A DNA stretch of 64,000 nt from Acidobacteriota bacterium (GTDB taxonomy: Bacteria; Acidobacteriota; Blastocatellia; Pyrinomonadales; Pyrinomonadaceae): the NCBI GenBank assembly GCA_025463135.1, contig JAOAPY010000030.1, forward strand, positions 124,001-188,000, read 5' to 3'. Position numbers and translations under genes: made by a program. Below are positions 17,137-25,352 of this stretch, one piece after another (the first letter of the stretch is position 1; every line of letters begins with the position of its first letter). The notes under the pieces are model-generated. The model was not told the DNA's origin and searched no databases. It saw only the letters and a program-made list of their open reading frames with translations.

Positions 17137-19335
17137 ATGAAAAGCAAAATAATCAAGATGCTGGGCCTGCTGACAGGAGCAGCGCTATGGCTGGTGCTGC
17201 TGGCGGGAACCACGATAGGCCAGCAGCCAGACGCATCGCCAACGCCCACGAAGTCACCTGAGAAAAAGACGACCGCGGCGACGCCAAAGCCAAACCCTGA
17301 AGCCGTCGATATGATGGGCGATTACACAATCGTTTCGAGTCTGGAGCTTGGTTACCGCGCGCTGAGCGTCACCGGAGATCGCAACAAATATCAGAGCGAT
17401 CTGAACAACAGGGCGGGACTGAGAATTTTCGACTCGAGTTTCCTGGCGCGAGCAAAGGAAGGAAAAGGTGGAGCGTTCGACACGTTCCTCGTGACCTCGA
17501 CCGGTTGGGGATCCGACCCTTATGGCTCGATGCGCGTCAGTGTGGAAAAGTCCAGGTGGTATCGCTTTGACGGAAACTTCCGGCGCTTCAAGTACTTTAA
17601 CTTTCTCAATAATCTGGCGAACCCCAATTTCGCAACCCAGCCTCCCAACCCGATTACGGGCCAACACGGTTACGATGTGCGGCAAAGCATGGGCGACTTT
17701 GATCTGACCCTGTTGCCCAAGAACGAAAATTTCCGGTTCACCCTGGGCGTTTCCCCAGAGCGCTACAGCGGTCCGGCTTATACGACCTACCACGTCGGCG
17801 GTGACGACTTCAAGTTGTTGTCAAAATTGAAATCGCGTTCCAATGATTTCCGCGTCGGGGTTGACGGCAAGATTGGCTCGGTTGACATTTCATTTCTGCA
17901 GGGCTTCCGCCGCTTTCGCGAGGACAGCTCAATTAACAATGTCGGGCAGAACCTGGGGGTCAACCCGGCGCTCAGCAATGCCTTCATCACAAGTTTTCTA
18001 CGCAATAATCCCGTGCGCGGTCATGTCAATTACTCGCGGCTAAGCGCGCACACGCTGGTAAATAAAAAACTCGATCTCACCGGCCGGATTATTTACAGCA
18101 AGGCCACGACGGATTTTGGATTTATCGAAAACATCACCGGCATCAACTGGAACACCCGGGTTACTGGCGCACCGACGGCCAACACCCTAAATCTTGGCAG
18201 CTTGAACATCATTGGCGGATCCAATCGGCCCAATGCCCTGGGCGATTTCGGTCTCACCTGGATGGCCACCGATAGACTGAGACTGTCGAATACATTTCGG
18301 GTAGAGACATTCCAGATCAGCGGGGGCGAGTTCTACACTTCCGCTTACTTTCTTACCCGGACTACAGGCGTGGCCTTCCCTCCGATCCTGGCCGGCGGCA
18401 ACCTGGGGACCAGCACCTTAACAAAGTATCGAAAGATTCAGGACACTGTCGAAGCAGACTACCAATTCAATAACCGCTTCTCGATGCACGCAGGTTATCG
18501 CTATGGGACCAGACACATCCAGGACTTTCGCAGCGGCGCCAACCCCGGCGCCCTGGTGCCGTCCGCTGTCCCGCTGATCGCGGAAGACGAAACCAACCAC
18601 ACCCAGGCGGTTTTCGGCGGCTTCAAAGCGCGCCCGGCAAACAATTGGACCATCTACTTTGACGCCGAGCGTGGTTCGGCTGACAACGTATTTACGCGCG
18701 TGGGCAATTACAACCACACCAACGTCCGCGCGAAATCAAGATACGCACCGACAAAGAAACTCTCGTTCAACCTGGCCGTAATCACCAGAAATAATTCCAA
18801 TCCTTCAGAGATAGGTGGGGTCTCGCTTACCGATTTTGGCGTGAACATTAAATCGAGAGTATTCACGTCTTCGGTCGATTGGACTCCGAGTTCCAAACTC
18901 TCGCTCAATGCCGGCTATAACTACAATTGGCTTAACAGCGACGCCGTTGTTGACTACTTCTATCTGGCGGTCCGGCATCCCACGGGTCACAGTCAGTACT
19001 TCATGAGGAATAACTTCTTTACCGTCGATGCAGTGGCGCACCTTTCCCCCCGAGCGACCCTCTATGCGGCCTATCGGATCAATAAAGATTTAGGACAGGG
19101 CAGCCGTCGCGAGGATCCCACCGGCGCGCCGGGTTTCCTGGTGACTTCGTATCCGATGAGTTTTCAGTCGCCTGAGGCACGTCTAGCGTTCAAGATCAAT
19201 AACCGAATCGACTGGAACGTCGGCTATCAGTACTACAACTATCGCGAGAGTCCACTGGTTGGTCCGGGGCCGCAAAACTATCACGCGCATATGCCGTACA
19301 CATCGCTGCGCGTTTACTTTGGCAAAAGAGGGTAG
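17137..19335 (+). CDS. MtrB/PioB-family outer-membrane beta-barrel protein
   Basis: 732 residues from ATG 17137, which has a GGACGGAGAA ribosome site; an upstream GTG at 17095 would place basic residues before the signal peptide and is less likely. A signal peptide (KMLGLLTGAALWLVLLAGTT) is followed by a Pro/Thr/Lys-rich stretch, then by alternating amphipathic strands to the C-terminus, ending VYFGKRG, an outer-membrane barrel pattern. Phrases such as SRWYRFDGNFRRFKYFNF and HAGYRYGTRHIQDF are typical of the MtrB/PioB family. It would form the sheath for the decahaem cytochrome encoded just upstream. No surface OmcA/MtrC-type cytochrome is adjacent. Confidence 0.88.
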   Translation: MKSKIIKMLGLLTGAALWLVLLAGTTIGQQPDASPTPTKSPEKKTTAATPKPNPEAVDMMGDYTIVSSLELGYRALSVTGDRNKYQSDLNNRAGLRIFDSSFLARAKEGKGGAFDTFLVTSTGWGSDPYGSMRVSVEKSRWYRFDGNFRRFKYFNFLNNLANPNFATQPPNPITGQHGYDVRQSMGDFDLTLLPKNENFRFTLGVSPERYSGPAYTTYHVGGDDFKLLSKLKSRSNDFRVGVDGKIGSVDISFLQGFRRFREDSSINNVGQNLGVNPALSNAFITSFLRNNPVRGHVNYSRLSAHTLVNKKLDLTGRIIYSKATTDFGFIENITGINWNTRVTGAPTANTLNLGSLNIIGGSNRPNALGDFGLTWMATDRLRLSNTFRVETFQISGGEFYTSAYFLTRTTGVAFPPILAGGNLGTSTLTKYRKIQDTVEADYQFNNRFSMHAGYRYGTRHIQDFRSGANPGALVPSAVPLIAEDETNHTQAVFGGFKARPANNWTIYFDAERGSADNVFTRVGNYNHTNVRAKSRYAPTKKLSFNLAVITRNNSNPSEIGGVSLTDFGVNIKSRVFTSSVDWTPSSKLSLNAGYNYNWLNSDAVVDYFYLAVRHPTGHSQYFMRNNFFTVDAVAHLSPRATLYAAYRINKDLGQGSRREDPTGAPGFLVTSYPMSFQSPEARLAFKINNRIDWNVGYQYYNYRESPLVGPGPQNYHAHMPYTSLRVYFGKRG

Positions 19336-19354
19336 TGCTCAGTCTCTAACCGTT

Positions 19355-19406
19355 CGTTTAGAAAGACTCGTCCGCCGGCAGGGGCACAAGTGCCTCTCTA
19401 AACGGA
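19355..19406. repeat. family-E palindrome, copy 1
   Basis: CGTTTAGAAAGAC...CTCTCTAAACGGA are inverted ends around GGCACAAGTGCC. The right end supplies the GGAGAC that acts as ribosome site for the next gene. Confidence 0.6.
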
Positions 19407-19415
19407 GACAGAGAA

Positions 19416-20681
19416 TTGAGCCGATCTCGGGAGACGACCAACGAAGTGCCCGATAATGTGAAGGCGGCAAGAACACTAAGGGCAGCTGCTTTGGTGGTGA
19501 TGGCTGTTGTGCTGCTGTTTTCGTTAACCCTCGTGACGGTGACCGCGCAACTTCCTAAAGCGCCGACACGAAGAAGCTCTATGCGAAACGCTGCCTCACA
19601 CAAGCCACGCATCGACTATGCGCGGTTCTCTCATGACACTCACGTCACCAGGCAGAAACTGGCTTGCGATTCCTGCCACAAGTTTCCCACAAAGAATTGG
19701 AAGGATGTGCGTAAGGCCGATATTGCGTTTGCGGATGTGGCCGAATTTCCCGAGCACTCATCCTGCCTCAACTGCCACCGGCAACAGTTTTTTGCGCGGG
19801 AACGACCCGCGCCGGCGATTTGTTCGAACTGCCATGTCGGCGTCAGCCCTCGCGACACCACCCGTTTTATTTTTCCCACCCTGGGTGATGTTTCCGATCC
19901 GACCAGAAAGCGTCGTGACTCTGTGTCTGAGTTCGTGGTGAATTTCCCGCACGACAAACACATGGATGTGATTGCCGGCAACTTTCAACCCGGAGGAGAC
20001 CGAAGCGTTCGCTTTGTTCAGGCCGCTTTTCAAAAGGAGAAGCCGAAGGAAGAAAGCGATCCGAAGCTCTGTGTGATCTGTCATAAGACCTATGGTCCTC
20101 AGGGTGATTCCGCCGAGGAATACGTGACGACGCCCCCAAAGAATTTGGGTGATGCCTTCTGGTTGAAGAAGGGCATGTTTAAGACGATACCCGTCAGTCA
20201 CGCTCCTTGCTCGAGTTGTCATAACACCGATGCCGGCATCGAGCCGGCGCCTTCGAAGTGTGACGCGTGTCACAAGCTTTTGCCCGCCGGGAACCTAAGC
20301 GTCGATTTTGATCCCAAGGTGGCGACGGCCCTGGGCATAACCGATCGGATCATTCTGGAGCGCTGGCAGCGACGTGCATCCGCGGGAACGTTCCCGCATG
20401 AAGGCGGCGCGCATCCGGGCCTTAGCTGTACCACCTGTCACAACATCCCGACGATGAACACCAGTGACCTCAAGACGTTGAAGGTTGCGGTGAAATCATG
20501 CGGCGGCGCCGAAGGTTGTCACATCAGCGTGACCAGCGACGAGGGCGGGGCCCTGAATTTCGAAATCGATCAGCGAAAAGCAAAAACAGAATTTCAATGT
20601 ACGAAGTGCCATTTGGTTTTTGGCGGACAACCGGTCCCGGCCAGTCATCTTGAGGCGATTCCGAAGCCGGTCAAGAAATAA
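19416..20681 (+). CDS. octahaem c-type cytochrome (cytochrome c3/7-like), with one odd CX5CH site
   Basis: 421 residues from TTG 19416 (GGAG 8 bp upstream). A hydrophobic segment at about residues 22-45 is a signal peptide or N-terminal anchor. Eight CXXCH motifs are present: CDSCH, CLNCH, CSNCH, CVICH, CSSCH, CDACH, CTTCH, CTKCH. A ninth site, CGGAEGCH, has five residues between the cysteines, so it may bind haem unusually or not at all. Spaced FSHDTH, FPHDKH and FPHEGGAHPG histidines are the usual distal ligands. It is probably periplasmic and carries electrons within the conduit encoded by the cluster. It lies 80 bp after the barrel gene. Confidence 0.88.
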   Translation: MSRSRETTNEVPDNVKAARTLRAAALVVMAVVLLFSLTLVTVTAQLPKAPTRRSSMRNAASHKPRIDYARFSHDTHVTRQKLACDSCHKFPTKNWKDVRKADIAFADVAEFPEHSSCLNCHRQQFFARERPAPAICSNCHVGVSPRDTTRFIFPTLGDVSDPTRKRRDSVSEFVVNFPHDKHMDVIAGNFQPGGDRSVRFVQAAFQKEKPKEESDPKLCVICHKTYGPQGDSAEEYVTTPPKNLGDAFWLKKGMFKTIPVSHAPCSSCHNTDAGIEPAPSKCDACHKLLPAGNLSVDFDPKVATALGITDRIILERWQRRASAGTFPHEGGAHPGLSCTTCHNIPTMNTSDLKTLKVAVKSCGGAEGCHISVTSDEGGALNFEIDQRKAKTEFQCTKCHLVFGGQPVPASHLEAIPKPVKK

Positions 20682-20706
20682 ATGAGAAATCTGGATAACG
20701 ATTTTC

Positions 20707-20895
20707 GACATGTAGCGTTGATCTGACTTTAGTCCGGCCTTTCAAGGGAGGTTGAGATCAGCGAGGGATTCGCGTCAGCGACGCCTGAAATTAGAACTGG
20801 AATCATTCGTCGCTACGCGATGAGAACGGCGATCGGGCCTGATCCCCGGAGTTGAAGCGCCGGGCTGAAGTCATACCGACGCTACACGTCGAAGA
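20707..20895. repeat. family-F composite repeat, copy 1
   Basis: GACTTTAGTCCGGCC (20721) and CCGGGCTGAAGTC (20857) are inverted ends around an inner CGTCGCTACGCGA unit. The relative at 63296-63486 is better preserved. Confidence 0.55.
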
Positions 20896-20944
20896 AACGT
20901 CTCGAGAGCTTCATCCTAATGTTGATGATTAGATTGTCGTCAAA

Positions 20945-21110
20945 ATACCAGCGGCTCCGCCGCCTGATGTGCGGAAGGTCTCTGACCTTCCGACGCGCGG
21001 CCATGAATCGGGGCTGCGCCCCAGGTGAGGGCGTAGCCCCCGGACAGATAGTGCACGGTGTACGGTGGGGCAGAGCCGCCACCGCACATCTGGCGGCAGA
21101 GCCGCAGGTT
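20945..21110. repeat. GCGGCTCCGCCGCC inverted repeat
   Basis: GCGGCTCCGCCGCC followed by GATGTGCGG (20950-20972) faces CCGCACATCTGGCGGCAGAG (about 21082-21101). Inside are CGGAAGGTC/GACCTTCCG and GGGGCTGCGCCCC hairpins. The frame is open through it, but its content is repeat DNA. Confidence 0.6.
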
Positions 21111-21128
21111 GGCATGAGCCACTTCTTG

Positions 21129-22010
21129 ATGGGAACTATCCGGAAACATTTCGTCCCTTATGGACTAATAACCTTCGTGTCGTTTGCGTTTTGCCTCTCA
21201 CTCATCCGTAGTGCAAGAGTATCGGCCTACTCTACTACCGCGCTCCATCCAGTGTCTCCGAATGAGAGCTCTCTACCGGACCCACAGGATCAGAACATTG
21301 ACTTCTTAAAGTTCTTTCATAACAACACCAACCATGCGCGTTTGCCTTGTCTGCTTTGTCATCGACGCGAAGGTACGGCGGCGAAACCGACACTGCCGGG
21401 CGCTGGCGGACACTTGCCGTGCACGGGATGTCACGCCAAAGAGTTCGCTAATTCTTCGAGTCCTGTTTGCACAATCTGTCATACGAACACTCAGACTGGA
21501 GTACTCAAACCCTTTCCCGCGCTCAAGAGCTTCAATATGAAGTTCGATCATTCAATTCACGTCCGCGGCATGAGGCTGGGTTGCTCAAGTTGTCATCGCC
21601 CCAATCGAGGCGGCGTGGCGATGACGATTCCGGCGGGATTGAACGCGCACACCACTTGTTATCAGTGCCATGCTCCAGGCAGTCAGGCGAATGGGCGCGA
21701 TATCTCGTCCTGCGGCACGTGTCATCAACCTGGGGGCTATGCGCGAACGCCCACGCAAGCAGCAGCCTTCAAAGTCGGATTTGATCATGCGAAGCATGAT
21801 GGTCCACAGAAACTCAGCTGTACTGAATGTCACAGCGTCCGGGCGGCGATGCCCCAGCGCAGGCAAGTCACCGCGCCGCTGGCGCTCAATCATCACGCCC
21901 CGGCCGGAACCACGAGTTGCGCGACTTGCCACACAGGCAAGCGAGCCTTTGGCGGCGATAATTTTTCGACTTGCACTAAATGTCATCAGGGACCGCAGTG
22001 GCACTTTTGA
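21129..22010 (+). CDS. nonahaem c-type cytochrome
   Basis: 293 residues from ATG 21129, chosen because it starts a signal-like segment (RKHFVPYGLITFVSFAFCLS) while the frame upstream runs through repeat DNA; ATG 21114 is also possible. Nine CXXCH motifs: CLLCH, CTGCH, CTICH, CSSCH, CYQCH, CGTCH, CTECH, CATCH, CTKCH. Recurrent FFHNNTNH, FDHSIH and FDHAKH provide extra histidine ligands, typical of cytochrome c3/c7 repeats. It is periplasmic by signal peptide. It is the third multihaem gene of the cluster and probably acts as an electron carrier or store between the membrane quinol oxidase-like protein and the outer conduit. Confidence 0.87.
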   Translation: MGTIRKHFVPYGLITFVSFAFCLSLIRSARVSAYSTTALHPVSPNESSLPDPQDQNIDFLKFFHNNTNHARLPCLLCHRREGTAAKPTLPGAGGHLPCTGCHAKEFANSSSPVCTICHTNTQTGVLKPFPALKSFNMKFDHSIHVRGMRLGCSSCHRPNRGGVAMTIPAGLNAHTTCYQCHAPGSQANGRDISSCGTCHQPGGYARTPTQAAAFKVGFDHAKHDGPQKLSCTECHSVRAAMPQRRQVTAPLALNHHAPAGTTSCATCHTGKRAFGGDNFSTCTKCHQGPQWHF

Positions 22011-22028
22011 GAAGCCGGAAGATCCTCT

Positions 22029-22122
22029 GCGTTTAGAGAGCGCACTTGTGCGCAGGCCGGCGTAGCAGGCAGTGAACAACGAGATCGAACGGACAGCGGA
22101 CAAGTGCGCTTTCGAAACGGAG
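22029..22122. repeat. family-E palindrome, copy 2
   Basis: CGTTTAGAGAGCGCACTTG (22030) faces CAAGTGCGCTTTCGAAACGG (22101-22120). The unit fills part of the 22011-22346 spacer. Confidence 0.6.
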
Positions 22123-22257
22123 GTTGGTGAAGGCCACGCGATCTAGCCTTGCGGAATGTTGCGCACATTTGCGGAAAAGCCCGCAGTTTTTGACCGGTTC
22201 GCTTGCGGGTGTCCCTGGAACGGGCCTGAATGTGAGGCTTATCGCTCAGGGGGTTCC

Positions 22258-22273
22258 CGGCATGGGCATTGCG
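22258..22273 (+). promoter_or_regulatory. second candidate sigma-54 promoter, before the monohaem cytochrome
   Basis: CGGCATGGGCATTGCG keeps GG and GC 10 bp apart and the TTGC core of the -12 element; GGCAT replaces GGCAC. It lies 74 bp before the start codon at 22347. Confidence 0.45.
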
Positions 22274-22346
22274 AAAGAGGTATTGGACGGAGGCGTTGAG
22301 AAACATCAGATCTCAATCCTGAATCAGGAAAGAAGGAAACGGAATC

Positions 22347-22670
22347 ATGAGGCTTAATCAAATAAAGAAATTGGGAATAGCGGTATTTGCCGCGGTTACG
22401 TTGGCAGGAGTTGGTCTATTGCCGGCTCCAGCCCGGTCCGCCGGCGAAGATGATGCGGCGGCAACCTACAAAACTAAGTGCGTTGCTTGCCATGGTGCGA
22501 AAGCCGAGAAGAAATTTGACGCTACGTTGGCTGAAGGCGAAATGGTCAAGACTGTCATGACGGGCAAGAAATTGGAGAAGCCACCCAACATGCCGGCGTA
22601 TGGCGAGAAAGGTGTTACAGAAGATCAGGCAAAGGCCCTCGTTGCCTACATGAAATCACTGAAGCAGTAA
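22347..22670 (+). CDS. monohaem class I cytochrome c
   Basis: 107 residues. A signal peptide (KKLGIAVFAAVTLAGVGLLP) precedes one haem motif, CVACH, near residue 46, in the context YKTKCVACHGAKAEK. The distal Met is probably in PPNMPAYGEKGVTEDQA near residues 79-82, followed by the usual C-terminal helix ALVAYMKSL. This is the small cytochrome c6/c553-like fold, a mobile periplasmic carrier. AGGAAAGAAGGAAAC upstream supplies a ribosome site. Its place between the multihaem genes and the membrane NapC-like gene fits a shuttle role. Confidence 0.9.
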   Translation: MRLNQIKKLGIAVFAAVTLAGVGLLPAPARSAGEDDAAATYKTKCVACHGAKAEKKFDATLAEGEMVKTVMTGKKLEKPPNMPAYGEKGVTEDQAKALVAYMKSLKQ

Positions 22671-22692
22671 CTGGCAGAGGTTTAAGCAGCAT

Positions 22693-22750
22693 TCCGTTTA
22701 GTGAGGGCACTTGCTCTGCCTTGGGGCGGACAAGTGCGCTCTCTAAACGA
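22693..22750. repeat. family-E palindrome, copy 3
   Basis: CCGTTTAGTGAGGGCACTTG (22693) faces CAAGTGCGCTCTCTAAACGA (22731-22750). Confidence 0.6.
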
Positions 22751-22841
22751 GCGTTCGTACTACGATCTCCCTTGTCGCCAGTATGAAGCAGCGACGAGGG
22801 CGGTCGTTGTTGGTGTCAAACAACGAGAGGTAGCCGCAGGC

Positions 22842-24422
22842 ATGGACGAAGAAACCGACGCAGCTCCAAAGATTCCGAGTGTCTTCCACAATTACATCAG
22901 CCTTGTGGGTGTCGCCATTGGTACGGCTTGCCTTGCCAGCATTCTTCTGCTGTTTCTGATTGAACTCACGGGAAAAAATAGCAGTCCCTATGTTGGAATC
23001 TTCGCGTGGGTGATTCTGCCCTCGATATTGGTCTTTGGTCTGCTCGTAATCGCCGTAGGGATGCTGGTAGAACGGCGCAGGAGGCGAAGTCCGTCGCACT
23101 CAGAGCGCGCGGCTTATCCAACAATCGATCTCAACGACCCCAGGCGGCGCCGCTTCTTCCTGATATTTGTAGTGCTCACCTTCGCGTTTGTTTCGGTGAG
23201 CGCCTTTGGCAGCTATCGCGCCTACGAGCACACCGAGTCGGTGGCCTTCTGTGGTCAGACCTGTCATACGGTAATGAAACCCGAGTTCGTGGCGTTTCAA
23301 AACTCGCCACACGCGCGTCTGCGCTGCGTTGATTGCCATGTCGGATCGGGCGCAAGCTGGTATGTGCGTTCAAAGTTCAACGGCGTCCATCAGCTTTACG
23401 CCGTCACCCTGGGGTCTTATGAGAAACCCATCAAGACGCCGGTGCAGAATATGCGGCCCGCGCGTGACACGTGCGCGCAATGTCACTGGTCGGAGAAAAA
23501 CTGGGGCACGCAACTGAAGACCTTCAATGAATATGCCTATGATGAAAAGAATACGCTGCGCCAGATTCGCATGCTAATCAATGTTGGCGGCGGCAGCAGC
23601 GAGTCCGGTCCGATGAGTGGTATTCACTGGCATATGAATCTCGCCAACGAGATAACCTACGCCGCCGCCGATGAGCAATTACAGATCATTCCCTGGGTGC
23701 AAGCGAAGGACAAAAACGGGAACATCACCGTGTACGCTGCCGCCAACACTCGGTTCACGCCTGAGCAGGTGGCCGCTGCTCCCAAACATCGCATGGACTG
23801 CATTGACTGTCACAACCGTCCCGCACATATCTACAATCCGCCCGATGTATCGCTCGATAGTTCTTTTGCAGCACAAAAACTGGATGTGTCTTTGCCGTAT
23901 CTCAAGCGCCAGGGCGTAGAAATATTATCCCGGCCTTACACGACTGAAGACGAAGCAATGAAGGCAATCGCTTCCGGCATCGATGGGTTCTATCGAGCGA
24001 ATTACGCGACTTTGTATACGGAGAAACGCCCTGCGATTGACGGCGCCGTAGGCGAAATTCAGCGCATCTATAAAACTAATTTCTTTCCCGAGATGAAAAC
24101 TGACTGGCAGGCGCATCCCAACAACATCGGTCACTTAAGATCGTCGGGTTGCTTTCGCTGCCACGACGGCGAGCACGTGAGCAATACAGGGAAGGTTATC
24201 AGGAACGACTGCAAGATCTGCCATACCGTCATTTTCGACTCCGCGGGACCGCCTGAAAAGAATGTGAAGACCGGCCCCTTTCAGCATCCGGTCGATCTGG
24301 GTGCGCTCGCCGATCGCAAATGCGAGTTCTGTCACAAGTCGGGCAAGCCCTTTCAGCATCCAGTGAACCTCGGCGATATCTCGATGTTCCAGTGCGCCGA
24401 GTGCCATGCGAAGAAGTCGTGA
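22842..24422 (+). CDS. membrane-anchored NapC/NirT-type multihaem cytochrome
   Basis: 526 residues from ATG 22842 (GAGAGG about 11 bp upstream); an earlier GTG at 22701 lies in repeat DNA. Three hydrophobic helices occupy about residues 17-45, 52-80 and 103-125. The third leads into the NapC/NirT haem domain: CGQTCHTVMKPE (three residues between the cysteines, also seen in related acidobacterial and deltaproteobacterial proteins as I recall), CVDCH, CAQCH, CIDCH, then CFRCH, CKICH, CEFCH, CAECH. NapC-type proteins oxidise membrane quinol and hand electrons to periplasmic cytochromes. In this cluster it is the likely entry point of electrons from the quinone pool. Confidence 0.88.
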   Translation: MDEETDAAPKIPSVFHNYISLVGVAIGTACLASILLLFLIELTGKNSSPYVGIFAWVILPSILVFGLLVIAVGMLVERRRRRSPSHSERAAYPTIDLNDPRRRRFFLIFVVLTFAFVSVSAFGSYRAYEHTESVAFCGQTCHTVMKPEFVAFQNSPHARLRCVDCHVGSGASWYVRSKFNGVHQLYAVTLGSYEKPIKTPVQNMRPARDTCAQCHWSEKNWGTQLKTFNEYAYDEKNTLRQIRMLINVGGGSSESGPMSGIHWHMNLANEITYAAADEQLQIIPWVQAKDKNGNITVYAAANTRFTPEQVAAAPKHRMDCIDCHNRPAHIYNPPDVSLDSSFAAQKLDVSLPYLKRQGVEILSRPYTTEDEAMKAIASGIDGFYRANYATLYTEKRPAIDGAVGEIQRIYKTNFFPEMKTDWQAHPNNIGHLRSSGCFRCHDGEHVSNTGKVIRNDCKICHTVIFDSAGPPEKNVKTGPFQHPVDLGALADRKCEFCHKSGKPFQHPVNLGDISMFQCAECHAKKS

Positions 24423-24509
24423 GAGGATGAATGTCTAAGGCCGGCCGACACGGACAACCGCGGCATTGTTACTCAGTTAGACTCGACCATCGAACTGCGG
24501 GTGCGTGCC

Positions 24510-24692
24510 TTCCTCTCATTCACACCCGGTTTCAACCGGGTGAACAGAGTGCCCGAAGCTTTTCGTAACCGTTTCAACGGTTTCCCTCATCCCGCCATTC
24601 CAAGCCGCAATTGGTGGTTGAGAAACCGTTGAAACGGTTAGATCATTTGTAGCAGCCTCAGTCACCCGGTTGAAACCGGGTGTGAATGAGAC
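24510..24692. repeat. composite palindrome: family-A ends with nested AACCGTTTCAACGGTT pair
   Basis: CACACCCGGTTTCAACCGGG (24521) and its complement CCCGGTTGAAACCGGGTGTG (24664) are outer units; AACCGTTTCAACGGTTT (24568) and AAACCGTTGAAACGGTTAG (24623) are inner. The remaining 24423-24962 spacer has no other feature I can support. Confidence 0.65.
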
Positions 24693-24962
24693 GTAGCCAA
24701 GTTTCTGCTACCAAGGATGGTCCCATTAAAACACAAGAAATCGGCGTGAGTCATATGCCTATGAATAACGCAACTCGGATTCTCAACTGCGGGAAACTAC
24801 GCGCACGTGGGTGAAGTTGCGCACTATTCTTCCTCGCATCGCAGTTCTCTAATAACAACCTCTTAAATCAATCGGGCACATCGGTTGCATATCAGGTACT
24901 ACAAGGCCGAGCAACTGGAGGCCGGGGGTTTGGTGTTGGTAATTGACGACGAGGTGATTCTT

Positions 24963-25352
24963 ATGAGTAAAGATGGTCGAAACATTCTTGAGATCTTACA
25001 GTCAGAACTCAGTTTCATCGAAAAAGGCGGCTACGGACGTTCGGTGCGAACTCCCTGGAGGGCCAAGTCGGTATTTCAGGATGCGCCAACCTGCCTCAAC
25101 TATGCCTATCTCGAGAAGGCCCATCCCTGCAACCGCTGTCATCTTATCGACTTTGTGCCTGACAACAAGCGGGCGGAACAGATTCCCTGTCACTTCATCC
25201 CGCTTGACGCTTCGGGCGAGACCATTGACAGCCTGGAGTGCGAAGACAACCAGCAGAAGCTTGAGAGAACACTAAAAGCATGGCTCAAGACAAGAATTGA
25301 AGGGATCAAAACCGTTCGCTTCGCAACACAGGAACCAAATCCAGGTTCGTGA
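24963..25352 (+). CDS. small cysteine-rich hypothetical protein coupled to the NtrC regulator
   Basis: 129 residues from ATG 24963, which has GAGGTGATTCTT immediately upstream; a TTG at 24885 would add an unlikely head. It contains [20 protein letters not shown], then [26 protein letters not shown] and IPCHFIPL. The Cys/His spacing suggests bound metal. CNRCH resembles a haem site but there is no signal peptide, so haem attachment is unlikely. I have the impression that similar small proteins accompany regulators in acidobacteria. Its stop overlaps the GTG start of the response regulator by 4 bp, so the two are translationally coupled. The function is unknown. Confidence 0.7.
   Translation: MSKDGRNILEILQSELSFIEKGGYGRSVRTPWRAKSVFQDAPTCLNYAYLEKAHPCNRCHLIDFVPDNKRAEQIPCHFIPLDASGETIDSLECEDNQQKLERTLKAWLKTRIEGIKTVRFATQEPNPGS

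Noticed and set aside
20919-21128. N-terminal extension of the nonahaem cytochrome
   Set aside because: The sequence is repeat DNA (GCGGCTCCGCCGCC family); the signal peptide begins at 21129.
24510-24692. Regular repeats that might be a CRISPR array
   Set aside because: Only two pairs of units in inverted, nested order with unequal spacing; no cas genes.
24812-24832. GTGGGTGAAGTTGCGC as a sigma-54 promoter before the small cysteine-rich gene
   Set aside because: Only GG-N10-GC fits; the conserved CAC and TTGC parts are out of place.
24963-25352. CNRCH as a haem-binding site
   Set aside because: No signal peptide, so the protein would not meet the periplasmic haem-attachment machinery; metal binding is more likely.
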